The notes under the pieces are model-generated. The model ran no database searches. It worked only from the letters and a program-made list of their open reading frames with translations, and had not been told where the DNA came from. Shown piece after piece: positions 1 through 8,289 of a DNA stretch of 32,154 nucleotides. A program made the translations under genes and the position numbers. This DNA comes from Candidatus Thorarchaeota archaeon (GTDB lineage: Archaea > Asgardarchaeota > Thorarchaeia > Thorarchaeales > Thorarchaeaceae). Where the stretch lies: contig JABCTV010000016.1 of assembly GCA_018238205.1 (NCBI GenBank), positions 1-32,154 of the forward strand, given 5' to 3'. Each line of letters opens with the position of its first letter. Positions within the stretch are counted from its first letter, which is position 1.

Positions 1-1
1 G

Positions 2-118
2 GCGTTTTATGTCTCCGTGCAACTCGCGGCGACTGTAGATAGATCCTTGGACTTGGTTCTCGTCCTAGATCGCAACTACAGTTACTCATTTCCTGTTCCA
101 TTATATAAGCCCCTGTAG
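2..118 (+). CDS. C-terminal fragment of an unidentified protein (cut by window edge)
   Basis: The second forward frame is open from the window edge for 38 codons and ends at a TAG at 116-118. The peptide is mixed hydrophobic and polar and ends FPVPLYKPL, which looks like a natural protein tail, and the other two forward frames close early. No family can be named from so little. It could also be a chance open frame. Confidence 0.35.
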   Translation, partial: AFYVSVQLAATVDRSLDLVLVLDRNYSYSFPVPLYKPL

Positions 119-278
119 AAAAGATGGTCTTTGATTCATCATTTGTCTAAGAGATGTCCAAGATTGTCCAAAATCAGTGCAGCTGTTTACAATCCCCTCT
201 CTCCTTCTTTTTAGGAAACTATTTCTTGATAGAGTGTATTTGTTAGTTCACATTATTGAATAGGATGGGAATAAAGAA
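119..278. other. Intergenic region upstream of the longin-like gene
   Basis: I see no gene here. A pyrimidine-rich tract at 193-212, ending in a T run, could be a terminator for the rightward gene fragment at the window edge. A GGATGGGA stretch at 263-270 lies 8 bases before the next start and may act as its ribosome binding site. No convincing TATA box was picked out. Confidence 0.4.
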
Positions 279-836
279 ATGGTTGTACTTGAGTATCTGA
301 TGGTCTATACTGAATCTGGTTTACCGATTTACAGTAAATGTTATGGCACATTTTGTAAAACTGCTTTCAAAAATCCTGAACTCCTCTCTGGCTTTCTATC
401 TGCACTCCAAACCCTCCCACAAACAATATCTACAGACTTGAGTCTTGATTCAGTGAAAATGGGACCTACTGAGATGCGGTTCTCAAGAACAACACCCACA
501 GGTCATTCTATTGTTGTAGGTCTTGGTGAAGATTCAGAAGAAATTGCAAAGAAGGTATTTGATTCAGTAGCTGGCGTATTGGCAATGGAAAAATTCGTAT
601 CTCTTGATTGGACTTTTATTTCGTCTGATATGATGAATGATTTTGAAGATGAGCTTCTAAAGACAGCTCTTGTGGACGCACTGCATGACCACGGTGGCTT
701 TGAAGATGCGTGTGAACTAGGTGATAGATGTCCCATTCATACTAATGCATATCAAAACGCAACAAGACGTGGGAAAATCTGGGGCATGGTCAAGGATAAA
801 TACACAGCAATGCGAGCTAGAATGAGTGCTGGATAA
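279..836 (+). CDS. Longin/roadblock-like small protein
   Basis: This 185-residue soluble protein opens with a strand-turn-strand (residues 2-19, with ESGLPIYSK), followed by a helix (about 31-46), more strands (about 58-84, with GHSIVVGLGED) and an amphipathic helix (about 85-102). That order matches longin or roadblock/LC7 folds, which in Asgard archaea occur in many copies and are thought to partner small GTPases. The first strand starts right at M1, so M1 is preferred over the in-frame M8. The C-terminal third has a pair of cysteines (CELGDRC) and a basic tail, and is not recognised. No GTPase gene adjoins it. The fold is inferred from pattern only; any other alpha/beta protein of this size remains possible. 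Confidence 0.55.
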   Translation: MVVLEYLMVYTESGLPIYSKCYGTFCKTAFKNPELLSGFLSALQTLPQTISTDLSLDSVKMGPTEMRFSRTTPTGHSIVVGLGEDSEEIAKKVFDSVAGVLAMEKFVSLDWTFISSDMMNDFEDELLKTALVDALHDHGGFEDACELGDRCPIHTNAYQNATRRGKIWGMVKDKYTAMRARMSAG

Positions 837-858
837 TAACTACAAAAAAAGAAGAAGA

Positions 859-879
859 AGAGGAGGATTACCCTCCTCT
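859..879 (-). terminator. Hairpin plus T-run terminator between convergent genes
   Basis: AGAGGAGG at 859-866 pairs perfectly with CCTCCTCT at 872-879 across a five-base loop. Read leftward, the hairpin is followed by a pyrimidine stretch ending in seven Ts (complement of 844-858). It is therefore best placed to end the leftward gene at 887-2674, and may also slow transcripts arriving from the longin-like gene. Confidence 0.65.
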
Positions 880-886
880 GTGTTCC

Positions 887-2674
887 TTAGTTCTTGACTA
901 TTGCAATAATCCTGTAGACATCTCCAACCTTCTGAATTGTGGCTGTGAAGCTATCGCCCACGCCAATATCTAGCAATAGAGTATACCAGTCAGTCAGATT
1001 CATCCAAGCACGTGCTCCCTCAATATGGGGGTATGTAGCATTGTCTGTTCCAAGGATGACATGTTGTTGTGAATCAACAGTATCAAATGCGGTGCTGTTA
1101 ACTGTAGCAGTCATGTTGAATGTGTCTGTAGGTTCTTCTTCCACAACTCCTCCGAATAGCTCAACATAATCACTTCTGACCTCGAAGACAAGTTTTTCTC
1201 CTGAGAGAGATCCTCCTAGGGGTTCCCAGACAAATCTGTCGATGTTAGATGCATCCACAAGTCCTAGCGCATGAAGCCTCATATTACTGTAAACATATTC
1301 TTCTAAGTCGGAATCCCAATAAGCATCTGTCCAATAGATCGGAGTATACCATGTCCACTTTATTTCTGTGGGAGATATCTCAACTGGATATAGTAGTGGC
1401 ATTGATCCATAATAGAACCCGCTTGCAGGTGCACCAATATCAGCAATAACATTTGCAGCTGCTACTTCACCACTTACATACCCCTCACTGCTAAGGTCAT
1501 GATAGAATACTTCTGTTTGAGTTGCACGGAATACTCCTGCAAGGGTACTGCCTGCTTCCACTGGATGAACAGCTATGAAGGCTTCAACCATTCCCGAGTC
1601 AGGATTGATAATGTATCTTGTATCCTCATGAATCTCTAATCTATCGTTGGAAGGAGCAATAACCCAGAGGAATCCTCCTGCAAAGAGATCAAATCCATCT
1701 CCACGGCGGTAACCTCCCCATCGGGATATCTGTCTTTCAAGCCATTCTTCTGCGTATGCCTGAGTTATCCAATCTGGTGTTTCAGCAATGGTTGCATATT
1801 GGAAGACTGTTCCATTCTCTGCATAGACAATGGGTCCGATGGCTCGTTCAACGAAATCAAAACCAAGGGGTGTTCTTGTCTGTACGTAGACCAAGTCCCC
1901 AGAAGGAGTCCAAGTCGGATACGCATACTGGTATGCTGCGGTCATGTCGTTCAGATAGTTTCCAAATTGTATGTTTTTGTCCCAGAAGAGACCCTCACCT
2001 ACTGGAATAGTTGTTGAATTGATAAGATGAGGTGCAATTGATTGAGGGTCATTTGCATCCACAACGATGAACCCTTGCACATAGTTTTGCGCAAGAACAT
2101 TCGTAGATATTATCGTACAAACCCACACTAACGTCCCATTCCGCGTCGTGATATGTGCTGCTGATACAATGACATTAGAACCAAATGGTGCCAAGTGCTG
2201 ACCAGCAACGTACTTTGCATATTCTTCTGTAACCAGTCTGACCATGCGGTCAGGTATTGGATTTGCAAAGAGGGGATCGTCAGTTTCAGTTATCATTGAA
2301 TCAAAATACTCTGCGTTAGAAACATCAGCCGTCCAGCTGATTACGCCGGAGAATGTGGGTAATAGAATGATGATTATAACTCCGATGCACGTGAAAGGAA
2401 CTCGTATTCCCTCAAGCATCTGCTCGAAATCTCCGCCTGGACGGAATCCACTAGTTACCATCATTATTATCCCTAGGCTCATTATCAGGCTTAGAATTGC
2501 CCACGGTAATGTCGTTGCTGATAACAAGCAAATGATGGCCCACGCAATCGTACCCCAGACTAAACGGAAGGGCAACCATTTGAGTAAATGATTAAATTTC
2601 AAATATTCGGATGAGAATGGTATCGGAATTGCATGTACAATTAACGATATCATGAGAAACGTAAGTACATTCAT
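887..2674 (-). CDS. Large membrane-anchored extracytoplasmic protein, unknown function
   Basis: I do not recognise this 595-residue protein. The N-terminus carries about four hydrophobic segments (roughly residues 1-20, 36-55, 56-76 and 93-113). The remaining 480 residues are hydrophilic and rich in Trp and Tyr, as expected for a domain outside the cell. That part holds seven N-X-S/T sequons, a sign that it may be N-glycosylated at the cell surface. The last 80 residues look like a small beta barrel. The ATG start has an AGAGG motif about 8 bases upstream. It lies 51 bases downstream of leuD on the same strand, so it may be read through from the leucine operon, but nothing links it to leucine synthesis. 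The hairpin at 859-879 ends the transcript. Confidence 0.8.
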   Translation of the reverse strand: MNVLTFLMISLIVHAIPIPFSSEYLKFNHLLKWLPFRLVWGTIAWAIICLLSATTLPWAILSLIMSLGIIMMVTSGFRPGGDFEQMLEGIRVPFTCIGVIIIILLPTFSGVISWTADVSNAEYFDSMITETDDPLFANPIPDRMVRLVTEEYAKYVAGQHLAPFGSNVIVSAAHITTRNGTLVWVCTIISTNVLAQNYVQGFIVVDANDPQSIAPHLINSTTIPVGEGLFWDKNIQFGNYLNDMTAAYQYAYPTWTPSGDLVYVQTRTPLGFDFVERAIGPIVYAENGTVFQYATIAETPDWITQAYAEEWLERQISRWGGYRRGDGFDLFAGGFLWVIAPSNDRLEIHEDTRYIINPDSGMVEAFIAVHPVEAGSTLAGVFRATQTEVFYHDLSSEGYVSGEVAAANVIADIGAPASGFYYGSMPLLYPVEISPTEIKWTWYTPIYWTDAYWDSDLEEYVYSNMRLHALGLVDASNIDRFVWEPLGGSLSGEKLVFEVRSDYVELFGGVVEEEPTDTFNMTATVNSTAFDTVDSQQHVILGTDNATYPHIEGARAWMNLTDWYTLLLDIGVGDSFTATIQKVGDVYRIIAIVKN

Positions 2675-2725
2675 CTAAAGTCCTCTCAAGTGATGATTAT
2701 TATTGCAGGCTATGTTTAGAGCCTT

Positions 2726-3238
2726 TTAGTGTTTTCCGACACTCTGTTTATACCAAGCGACTGCTCCGTCCTCTTTCAGCAGGTTAAGCATTCTCGTGGG
2801 AAGGGGGTTTCCATGAAGAACATCTCCGCTACTACGAACTGATAGAGTTCCTTCACAAATGTCCACAGTGACTGTTTCACCATCTGAAACAAGCTTTGCA
2901 GCATTCGGAATGATAAGTAATGGAAGTCCGACATTGAACCCATTGCGATAGAAGATTCGTGCAAATGATTCGGCCACTACACATCCAATACCTGATTGCA
3001 GTAGAACTTTTGGAGCTTCCTCACGAGAGGATCCTCCCCCAAAATTTCGACCTGCAATGACTATGTCATTCTTCTTTACTTTTGATGTGAATACGGGTCT
3101 TGGAATCTCGAATGTATGTTTAGCCATTTCTGCATAGTCAAGAAGGGTGAGATACTGTCCTTGAATGATCTGGTCAGTGTCGACATCGTTGCCAAAGACC
3201 CAAGCTCTTCCAGTAACAGGTTTCAGTTCTTTGGTCAA
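2726..3238 (-). CDS. leuD: 3-isopropylmalate dehydratase, small subunit
   Basis: The 170-residue protein is the swivelling small subunit of isopropylmalate isomerase, which with LeuC converts 2-isopropylmalate to 3-isopropylmalate. It has the family hallmarks DVDTDQII (19-26), the substrate loop beginning YLTLLDYAE (29-37) and GRNFGGGSSREEAP (63-76). The length matches archaeal LeuD. The start is TTG, three bases after the leuC stop, with AGGAGTG at the end of leuC as a likely ribosome site, so the two are translated together. In methanogens the loop after YL helps separate isopropylmalate from homoaconitate isomerases. Here it reads YLTL, unlike either type as I recall them, so homoaconitase activity cannot be excluded. 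Confidence 0.9.
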   Translation of the reverse strand: MTKELKPVTGRAWVFGNDVDTDQIIQGQYLTLLDYAEMAKHTFEIPRPVFTSKVKKNDIVIAGRNFGGGSSREEAPKVLLQSGIGCVVAESFARIFYRNGFNVGLPLLIIPNAAKLVSDGETVTVDICEGTLSVRSSGDVLHGNPLPTRMLNLLKEDGAVAWYKQSVGKH

Positions 3239-3241
3239 TAC

Positions 3242-4507
3242 TTACACACTCCTTGGGTCTGTGATTGCTCCTAACAATGCACTAGCTGCAACAGTTGCAG
3301 GTGATGCAAGATATATTCTGGAGTCTTGATGTCCCATTCTTCCTTTGAAATTACGATTGGTGCTAGAAATACAAACTTCTCCTGCTCCAAGGACTCCTAA
3401 GTGTCCACCAACGCAAGCACCACATGTTGAATTTGTTACGATACCTCCCGCCTCCATGAAAATCTTGAGTAGACCCCTTTCTAAAGCCATCATCCATGTA
3501 TGTTTGCTAGCTGGAGTTATTATTAGCCTTACACCCTCTCGAATCTTCTTACCCTTCAAAATCTTAGCTGCTATTTCCAGGTCTCCAATTCTTCCATTCG
3601 TACATGAACCGATGAACGCCTGATCAATTGGAACTCCACTTACCTCTCTGACTGCTTTACCATTTGTCGGGTTGTCTGGTGTTGCAACCATAGGCCCTAG
3701 TGGATCACTCTTGATGTCATAAGTTCGAGTGTCAATGTATTCAGCATCATTGTCTGGAAGAGTTGGTTTCCATCGCTTTGATGGTGCGAGTGTTTCCATC
3801 CACTTGTTCACACGTCCATTGACAGTCATTGGTGCACATTTTGCACCTGCTTCAACGGACATATTGGATATGGTCATCCTTTCGCCTACTTTCATTGTAT
3901 CGATGGTATCACCATGAAATTCCATTGATTGATAGTTTGCTCCATCTGGGCCTAAGTCAGAGATTATCTTTAGAATAAGGTCCTTACTCATTACCATATC
4001 TTGAAGCTCACCATTTACATCGATTCGGATTGAATCGGGAACTCTGAACCAACAAGAACCGGTGGCTAGAATCAATGCTGCATCTGTTGCTGCTAATCCT
4101 GTAGCAAATGTATTGAATGCACCATACGTTGTTGAATGAGAATCACTACCAATAACGAGTTCTCCAGGAACAATGAGTCCCTTCTCTGGTAGAACGTGAT
4201 GAGATATTCCACAATCTACATCAAAGAAGTGAGTGATTCCCTGGTTTCTTACAAAGTTACGGTTTCTTCTGTGGATCTCAGCACTATTGATATCTGAAGC
4301 CGGAGCCCAGTGATCATTGACTACCACAATACGTTCTGGGTCCCAGACCTTCTGGAATTCCATCTCTTCAAGAACACCTAGGATTCTTGACCCGAGAACT
4401 TCATGGACCATTAACAAGTCCACATTTGCTTCGACTATGTCCCCCGCCGTTGCCTTACCATCATTAGTATGGCTCGCGAGTAATTTTTCAGCTAGAGTAT
4501 AACCCAC
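3242..4507 (-). CDS. leuC: 3-isopropylmalate dehydratase, large subunit
   Basis: This 421-residue protein is the iron-sulfur subunit of the isomerase, with the length typical of archaeal and thermophile LeuC. The three cluster ligands are visible as C302 in GSCTNGR and C362/C365 in TCGACVGG. VNDHWAPAS (63-71), GSDSHSTTYGA (120-130) and the late SSTNRNFKGRMG (381-392) are active-site segments. The start is GTG. Its ribosome site GGAGGG is formed by the last two glycine codons and stop region of leuB, four bases away, so leuB and leuC are tightly coupled. It pairs with the downstream leuD. Substrate choice (isopropylmalate or homoaconitate) is set mainly by the small subunit. Confidence 0.93.
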   Translation of the reverse strand: MGYTLAEKLLASHTNDGKATAGDIVEANVDLLMVHEVLGSRILGVLEEMEFQKVWDPERIVVVNDHWAPASDINSAEIHRRNRNFVRNQGITHFFDVDCGISHHVLPEKGLIVPGELVIGSDSHSTTYGAFNTFATGLAATDAALILATGSCWFRVPDSIRIDVNGELQDMVMSKDLILKIISDLGPDGANYQSMEFHGDTIDTMKVGERMTISNMSVEAGAKCAPMTVNGRVNKWMETLAPSKRWKPTLPDNDAEYIDTRTYDIKSDPLGPMVATPDNPTNGKAVREVSGVPIDQAFIGSCTNGRIGDLEIAAKILKGKKIREGVRLIITPASKHTWMMALERGLLKIFMEAGGIVTNSTCGACVGGHLGVLGAGEVCISSTNRNFKGRMGHQDSRIYLASPATVAASALLGAITDPRSV

Positions 4508-4511
4508 ACAT

Positions 4512-5672
4512 TTACCCTCCTGATTGTATAGATTTCATCTCATCGATGATTGCTGTTGTCACATCGACTGTGGAGCTCGGTTTGATATCGCTCCATTGAC
4601 CTAGGCATAGGTCTCTTGTCCTGATTCTTCCATTCTTTAAAACTAATGCAACTGATTTCTGTACTAAATCAGCTGCAAGTTTGATTTTCTTATCTTCATG
4701 TTTGGTGCCTAACCAATCGAGCATCATTCCCATAGCAAGAATCGCTGCCACAGGGTTAGCAACATTCAGGCCATAGTATTTTGGTGCAGATCCATGAACA
4801 GGTTCGAATACGCCATGTTTATCACCAATGCTTCCAGCTGGAGCGACTCCAAGACCACCTTGTATTGCCGCTCCTAGATCGGTGATGATATCTCCAAATG
4901 CATTTGGTGCAACTACAAGATTGTAATATTCTGGTTTTCTGATGACCCATTGGGTCCATGCATCTACATACGCATAGTCCCTCTCAACATCAGGGAAATC
5001 TTCTCCAACTTTATTGAATGATTTTCTAAACAATTGACAGCCTGCAAGTAGATTGCTTTTATCCACACATGTGACCCTTTGTTTACCATCGATAGGTGCA
5101 CCTGAGCTGAGTTTAGCAAGTTCATATGCATATCGTGCTACTCTTTCTGACCCTTTTCGAGTTATGACCCTTCTATCGATTACAATTTCCGAAGAATTCT
5201 CGCCCTCTGAATTATCGTGAGTTTGAGCATAGAGCCCTTCAGTATTTTCTCTTATTATTATCATATTGATATCATCAGGAGTCTTTTCCTTAATTGGCGA
5301 CCACACACCATCAAGGAGATTCACCGGGCGTACATTGGCATACAGGTCAAGTTCTATTCTTAGTCCGATTACAACACTGTATCCAGCAAGATGGCCATCT
5401 GGTAGTCTGACGCTTTTTCCTTGATCATCATTTGCTCCGATTGCGCCAAGAAGTATTGCATCAGCTTCATTCTTTGTGAATTCTTCTGCCTTAACTGACC
5501 ATTCCCTGCCTTCACGGAGATAGTATTCTCCACCACATTCGAATTCATGCAATTCTGTTTGGAAACCACCTACTTGCTTCTGTACTTCATCAAGTACTCT
5601 TACAGCTTCCGGCACCACATCACGGCCAATGCCGTCACCAGGTAAAACGGAGATTTTGTAGGTCCTAGTCAT
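4512..5672 (-). CDS. leuB: 3-isopropylmalate dehydrogenase family enzyme
   Basis: The enzyme oxidises and decarboxylates 3-isopropylmalate to the oxo precursor of leucine. The 386 residues carry the beta-decarboxylating dehydrogenase signature: R105 and R115 (in [13 protein letters not shown]), R141, Y148, K205 (VDKSN), D237, and metal ligands D261/D265 (GDIITDLGA). At the positions facing the substrate side chain V101 and I102 are hydrophobic, which favours isopropylmalate over isocitrate. The cofactor loop reads [10 protein letters not shown]298 and Y299 sit where NADP-dependent isocitrate dehydrogenase has its Lys-Tyr pair, and where NAD-using LeuB has Asp. ATG at 5672 has an ideal AGGTGAT site. 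The gene is second in a leftward operon, ahead of leuC and leuD; a leuA is not in the window. Homoisocitrate dehydrogenase is the main alternative. Confidence 0.88.
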   Translation of the reverse strand: MTRTYKISVLPGDGIGRDVVPEAVRVLDEVQKQVGGFQTELHEFECGGEYYLREGREWSVKAEEFTKNEADAILLGAIGANDDQGKSVRLPDGHLAGYSVVIGLRIELDLYANVRPVNLLDGVWSPIKEKTPDDINMIIIRENTEGLYAQTHDNSEGENSSEIVIDRRVITRKGSERVARYAYELAKLSSGAPIDGKQRVTCVDKSNLLAGCQLFRKSFNKVGEDFPDVERDYAYVDAWTQWVIRKPEYYNLVVAPNAFGDIITDLGAAIQGGLGVAPAGSIGDKHGVFEPVHGSAPKYYGLNVANPVAAILAMGMMLDWLGTKHEDKKIKLAADLVQKSVALVLKNGRIRTRDLCLGQWSDIKPSSTVDVTTAIIDEMKSIQSGG

Positions 5673-5680
5673 TCAATCAC

Positions 5681-6010
5681 CTAGTAGCTTCCTAACCAAC
5701 CAAGATTGTTCCCTGTATCATCTAGTATGTCTACTCTTGTATCTATCCTTTCTCCATCAGCATATCGAACAATACACCGAATAGTGAATGGTCTGTTGCA
5801 CTTTGTACACTCAACCCGCCAGTCTTCTGTAATCTCGTCAACTCCTTTTTCAGATGGAGCCTCTTTATTTTGAGTCATCTCAAGAAAGCGTAATTCCTTT
5901 CCGTCACACTCATACGTACACTCTAGTAGCGGTATGGGTTCCATTCCTCGTCGACCCAAAGCAACATACACATGTTCCGGTAGTCCATCTAGAGACTTTT
6001 CACCAGTCAT
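5681..6010 (-). CDS. Small CxxC (zinc-ribbon-like) protein, first gene of the leu operon
   Basis: I do not recognise this family. From the chosen start the protein has 109 residues, with CTYEC near residue 30 and CTKC around residue 71, enough for one zinc site. It ends eight bases before leuB, so it is probably the first gene of the leu operon. The frame stays open upstream to 6115, with an in-frame ATG at 6076, but those starts would overlap the divergent gene at 6075. The ATG at 6010 has a GGTG about 7 bases upstream and an AT-rich TATA-like stretch (6042-6050) some 35 bases before it, so it is preferred. Zinc binding is inferred from the cysteines only. Confidence 0.6.
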   Translation of the reverse strand: MTGEKSLDGLPEHVYVALGRRGMEPIPLLECTYECDGKELRFLEMTQNKEAPSEKGVDEITEDWRVECTKCNRPFTIRCIVRYADGERIDTRVDILDDTGNNLGWLGSY

Positions 6011-6039
6011 TACCAAACACCAACGGGAGTTTAACACCA

Positions 6040-6052
6040 GTACGAATAAATG
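6040..6052. promoter_or_regulatory. TATA-like element of the divergent leu operon / FAH promoter
   Basis: The stretch around GAATAAATGA lies about 30 bases before the rightward start at 6075, and its complement lies about 35 bases before the leftward start at 6010. That spacing suits an archaeal TATA box serving either side. The rightward gene shows no ribosome site, consistent with a leaderless transcript. The call is by spacing and AT-richness only. Confidence 0.35.
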
Positions 6053-6074
6053 AGTTGGTTGGGCATTAAGTGAC

Positions 6075-6986
6075 ATGCGATTAGTCACATATTCTAGAAT
6101 GGGCGTACCATCCATTGGTGTTGAACTAGATTCAGGAATCCTCGATATCCCAGATGCAGCATCTTACTTTGGTCGCAAATACCATGTTCGCGGTCAAAGT
6201 TTCCCTACGACAATGATGGATCTGTTGCAGTGGGAATCCGGTATTGAGGTAGCACGCCAAATTGTGACTCGATACGAGCAAACTCCCCTTGACGAACGAA
6301 TGATGGCTTATCCTCTTGATACTGTTATTCTTGAGGCGCCTGTATCGCGTCCTGGCAAGATTATCGCTTTGGGGAAGAACTACTTGGGACACATCAAAGA
6401 AACAGGTTCCAAAACACCCGAGTTTCCAATAATATTCGCCAAGTTTCCTTCTTGTGTCATTGGTCCTAATGATTCAATTCCAATGCCAAAAATTTCTGAC
6501 AAGATTGATTGGGAAGTAGAATTAGCAATTGTGATTGGCAAGACTTGCAAGGATGTAAGTGAAAGCAAAGCCTTGGAATACATCGCAGGATACACAATAG
6601 TCAATGATGTAACAGCAAGAGACCTACAACGTGGAGATGGGCAATGGATACGAGGTAAGTCACTTGATAGCTTTTGTCCCATGGGTCCCTGCATTGTTAC
6701 ACAAGACGAGCTTGGAGATGCTCGGGGACTGAAAATACAAACCAAGATTAATGGCGAAGTAAAACAAGATTCCTCCACTTCCAATATGATGTTCAACGTG
6801 CCTCAGATTATGGTTCACCTTTCCAAGGCCTTTACTTTGGAACCTGGTGATGTGATTGCCACTGGAACACCATCCGGTGTCGGATTTGTTCGTGATCCAC
6901 CGGAGTTCCTCAAAGCTGGTGATACGATTGAACAATACATCGAGAAGATAGGCTATCTTCGCAACTCAGTTGTAAAACCGAAGTAG
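6075..6986 (+). CDS. Fumarylacetoacetate hydrolase family protein
   Basis: The 303 residues have the FAHD1/2-type layout: a loose N-terminal domain (1-90), then the catalytic barrel from SRPGKIIALGKNY (91-103). Metal ligands E147 and E149 (DWEVELAIVIGK) and D178 (NDVTARD) are present, with K195 in WIRGKSLDSFCPMGP and the late GDVIATGTPSGVG loop. Members cleave carbon-carbon bonds in acylpyruvates, decarboxylate oxaloacetate or act in aromatic meta-cleavage routes, so the exact substrate cannot be told. The gene runs divergently from the leu operon, and its ATG overlaps an alternative ATG of the facing frame in the shared CATG. It converges on the TPR gene, 11 bases from its stop. Confidence 0.9.
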   Translation: MRLVTYSRMGVPSIGVELDSGILDIPDAASYFGRKYHVRGQSFPTTMMDLLQWESGIEVARQIVTRYEQTPLDERMMAYPLDTVILEAPVSRPGKIIALGKNYLGHIKETGSKTPEFPIIFAKFPSCVIGPNDSIPMPKISDKIDWEVELAIVIGKTCKDVSESKALEYIAGYTIVNDVTARDLQRGDGQWIRGKSLDSFCPMGPCIVTQDELGDARGLKIQTKINGEVKQDSSTSNMMFNVPQIMVHLSKAFTLEPGDVIATGTPSGVGFVRDPPEFLKAGDTIEQYIEKIGYLRNSVVKPK

Positions 6987-6997
6987 GTAACAAGAAT

Positions 6998-7558
6998 CTA
7001 GTTTGATTCAGGGAGTTTTGATACTCTTTCTTGTGCATCTTCAGCCTCTCCATATTCGAAGAGTTTCTTATGAGCATCAGAAAGCATCTCCCATACTTCT
7101 CTATCCTTTGGTTTGATAGAAAGATATGCATTACAGAATTTCTTGACATTTTCCCAATCATCCGTCTGCGCGTAACATCGTGCAGAATAATACAGAGCTC
7201 TTTTATGATTCAATTTTGGTCCAGCTAGTTCTGTGAAGATGAGAAGTGCATTCTCCCATTCTTCGTTTTTATAGTGCTCCATTCCCTCTTCATATCTAAT
7301 TTCCATTTCTCCATACTCTGGCATTTTAGAGGCAACTGACGCTAACATGATAGCTGATGCACAGCAAACAAGCACGGTTGCTGCAAGAATGGTGACTCCC
7401 AAGACCATTGGCCCATCAAAAGGGAGAATTCCTTGAGCACTTAACCAAGCTATGATGATTCCACCAAACACGATTGCAATAGCTGCTATTCCGATATATT
7501 TTGGTCGAATGTTAATACCATCGCCTGTATCATCTGGAGGAACTATTCCTGGCATCAT
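6998..7558 (-). CDS. Two-helix membrane protein with cytosolic TPR repeats
   Basis: The 186 residues begin with a short Pro/Asp-rich tail, then two hydrophobic helices (about 21-42 and 50-75). A helical region of about 100 residues follows, with two to three TPR-like repeats (from MEIRYEEGMEHYKNEEWENA). TPRs are protein-binding scaffolds, so a role in assembling a membrane-linked complex is likely but unspecified. It lies 43 bases downstream of a five-repeat TPR gene on the same strand, so the two are probably co-transcribed and may work together. The start is the first of two adjacent ATGs. Confidence 0.8.
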   Translation of the reverse strand: MMPGIVPPDDTGDGINIRPKYIGIAAIAIVFGGIIIAWLSAQGILPFDGPMVLGVTILAATVLVCCASAIMLASVASKMPEYGEMEIRYEEGMEHYKNEEWENALLIFTELAGPKLNHKRALYYSARCYAQTDDWENVKKFCNAYLSIKPKDREVWEMLSDAHKKLFEYGEAEDAQERVSKLPESN

Positions 7559-7601
7559 ATTGTCGCAGGTACATTAGTTCCTTTTAGGTCTGATGAATCA
7601 A

Positions 7602-8234
7602 TCAATCGTCTTTCCTGGATTTGCCACGGATTCTCTTTAGGTGTGCTTCTTCATCCTTCTTGGAGGCTAACCTATCTCTTGACACATTTATCCACTGACT
7701 GATGAGATTGCTGAGATCCGGATTCAGTTGTAAAGCAACTTCTGCGTATGCGATAGCTCTTTCATCTTGCTCCTCAATGAAATGTGCGTTTGCTTTATTG
7801 TAGAATGCCTCCGCATAGTCTGGCTTGAGGGCTACTGCCCGGGTGTACGCCTCGATTGCCTGTGGTCCCTCTGCAAGTCTTGAGAAACAGTTTCCAAGAT
7901 TATTCCAGGCCTCTGCATCATCTGGATCTAATTCAATGGTTTTTTCATAGCATTCCTTTGCTTTTTCGAAATCCTTGTCCTCATAGAGGACACTACCTTT
8001 GTTAAACCAGATCTCGAAAATGCTGTTGTCAATAGCTAATGCTTCATCGTATGCTTTGACTGCCTCTTCTAGTTCGTTGGTTTCTGCAAGAGCGTATCCT
8101 AGATTGTACCATCCTTCTATTGACTCAGGACTACTCTGTAAAAAGGAACGGAGCTCTTCTATTGCCTCGCTGAAGAGTCCATCATCAATGAAACTTACAG
8201 CTTTTTCGATTGCAGCATTATTTCTATTTGTCAC
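7602..8234 (-). CDS. Five-repeat TPR protein
   Basis: The 210-residue soluble protein is almost entirely TPR. Five consecutive 34-residue units span about 5-174, each with the W/Y-x2-L/K-G...A...F/Y-x2-A pattern, for example AWNNLGNCFSRL and AFYNKANAHFIEE. A basic tail of about 35 residues follows. Such arrays bind peptide segments of partner proteins and give no enzymatic clue. The start is GTG with a GGTAAC just upstream. It sits between a small membrane protein and a membrane-anchored TPR protein, all leftward, which suggests a three-gene unit. Confidence 0.87.
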   Translation of the reverse strand: MTNRNNAAIEKAVSFIDDGLFSEAIEELRSFLQSSPESIEGWYNLGYALAETNELEEAVKAYDEALAIDNSIFEIWFNKGSVLYEDKDFEKAKECYEKTIELDPDDAEAWNNLGNCFSRLAEGPQAIEAYTRAVALKPDYAEAFYNKANAHFIEEQDERAIAYAEVALQLNPDLSNLISQWINVSRDRLASKKDEEAHLKRIRGKSRKDD

Positions 8235-8289
8235 TGTTACCAGGTTGTCTTTGAACGAAATACCGAATAAGCATTACTCAATGACTGAT

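Noticed and set aside
6380-6796. 138-codon frame opposite the FAH gene
   Set aside because: It overlaps the metal-binding core of a well-supported enzyme and has no ribosome site.
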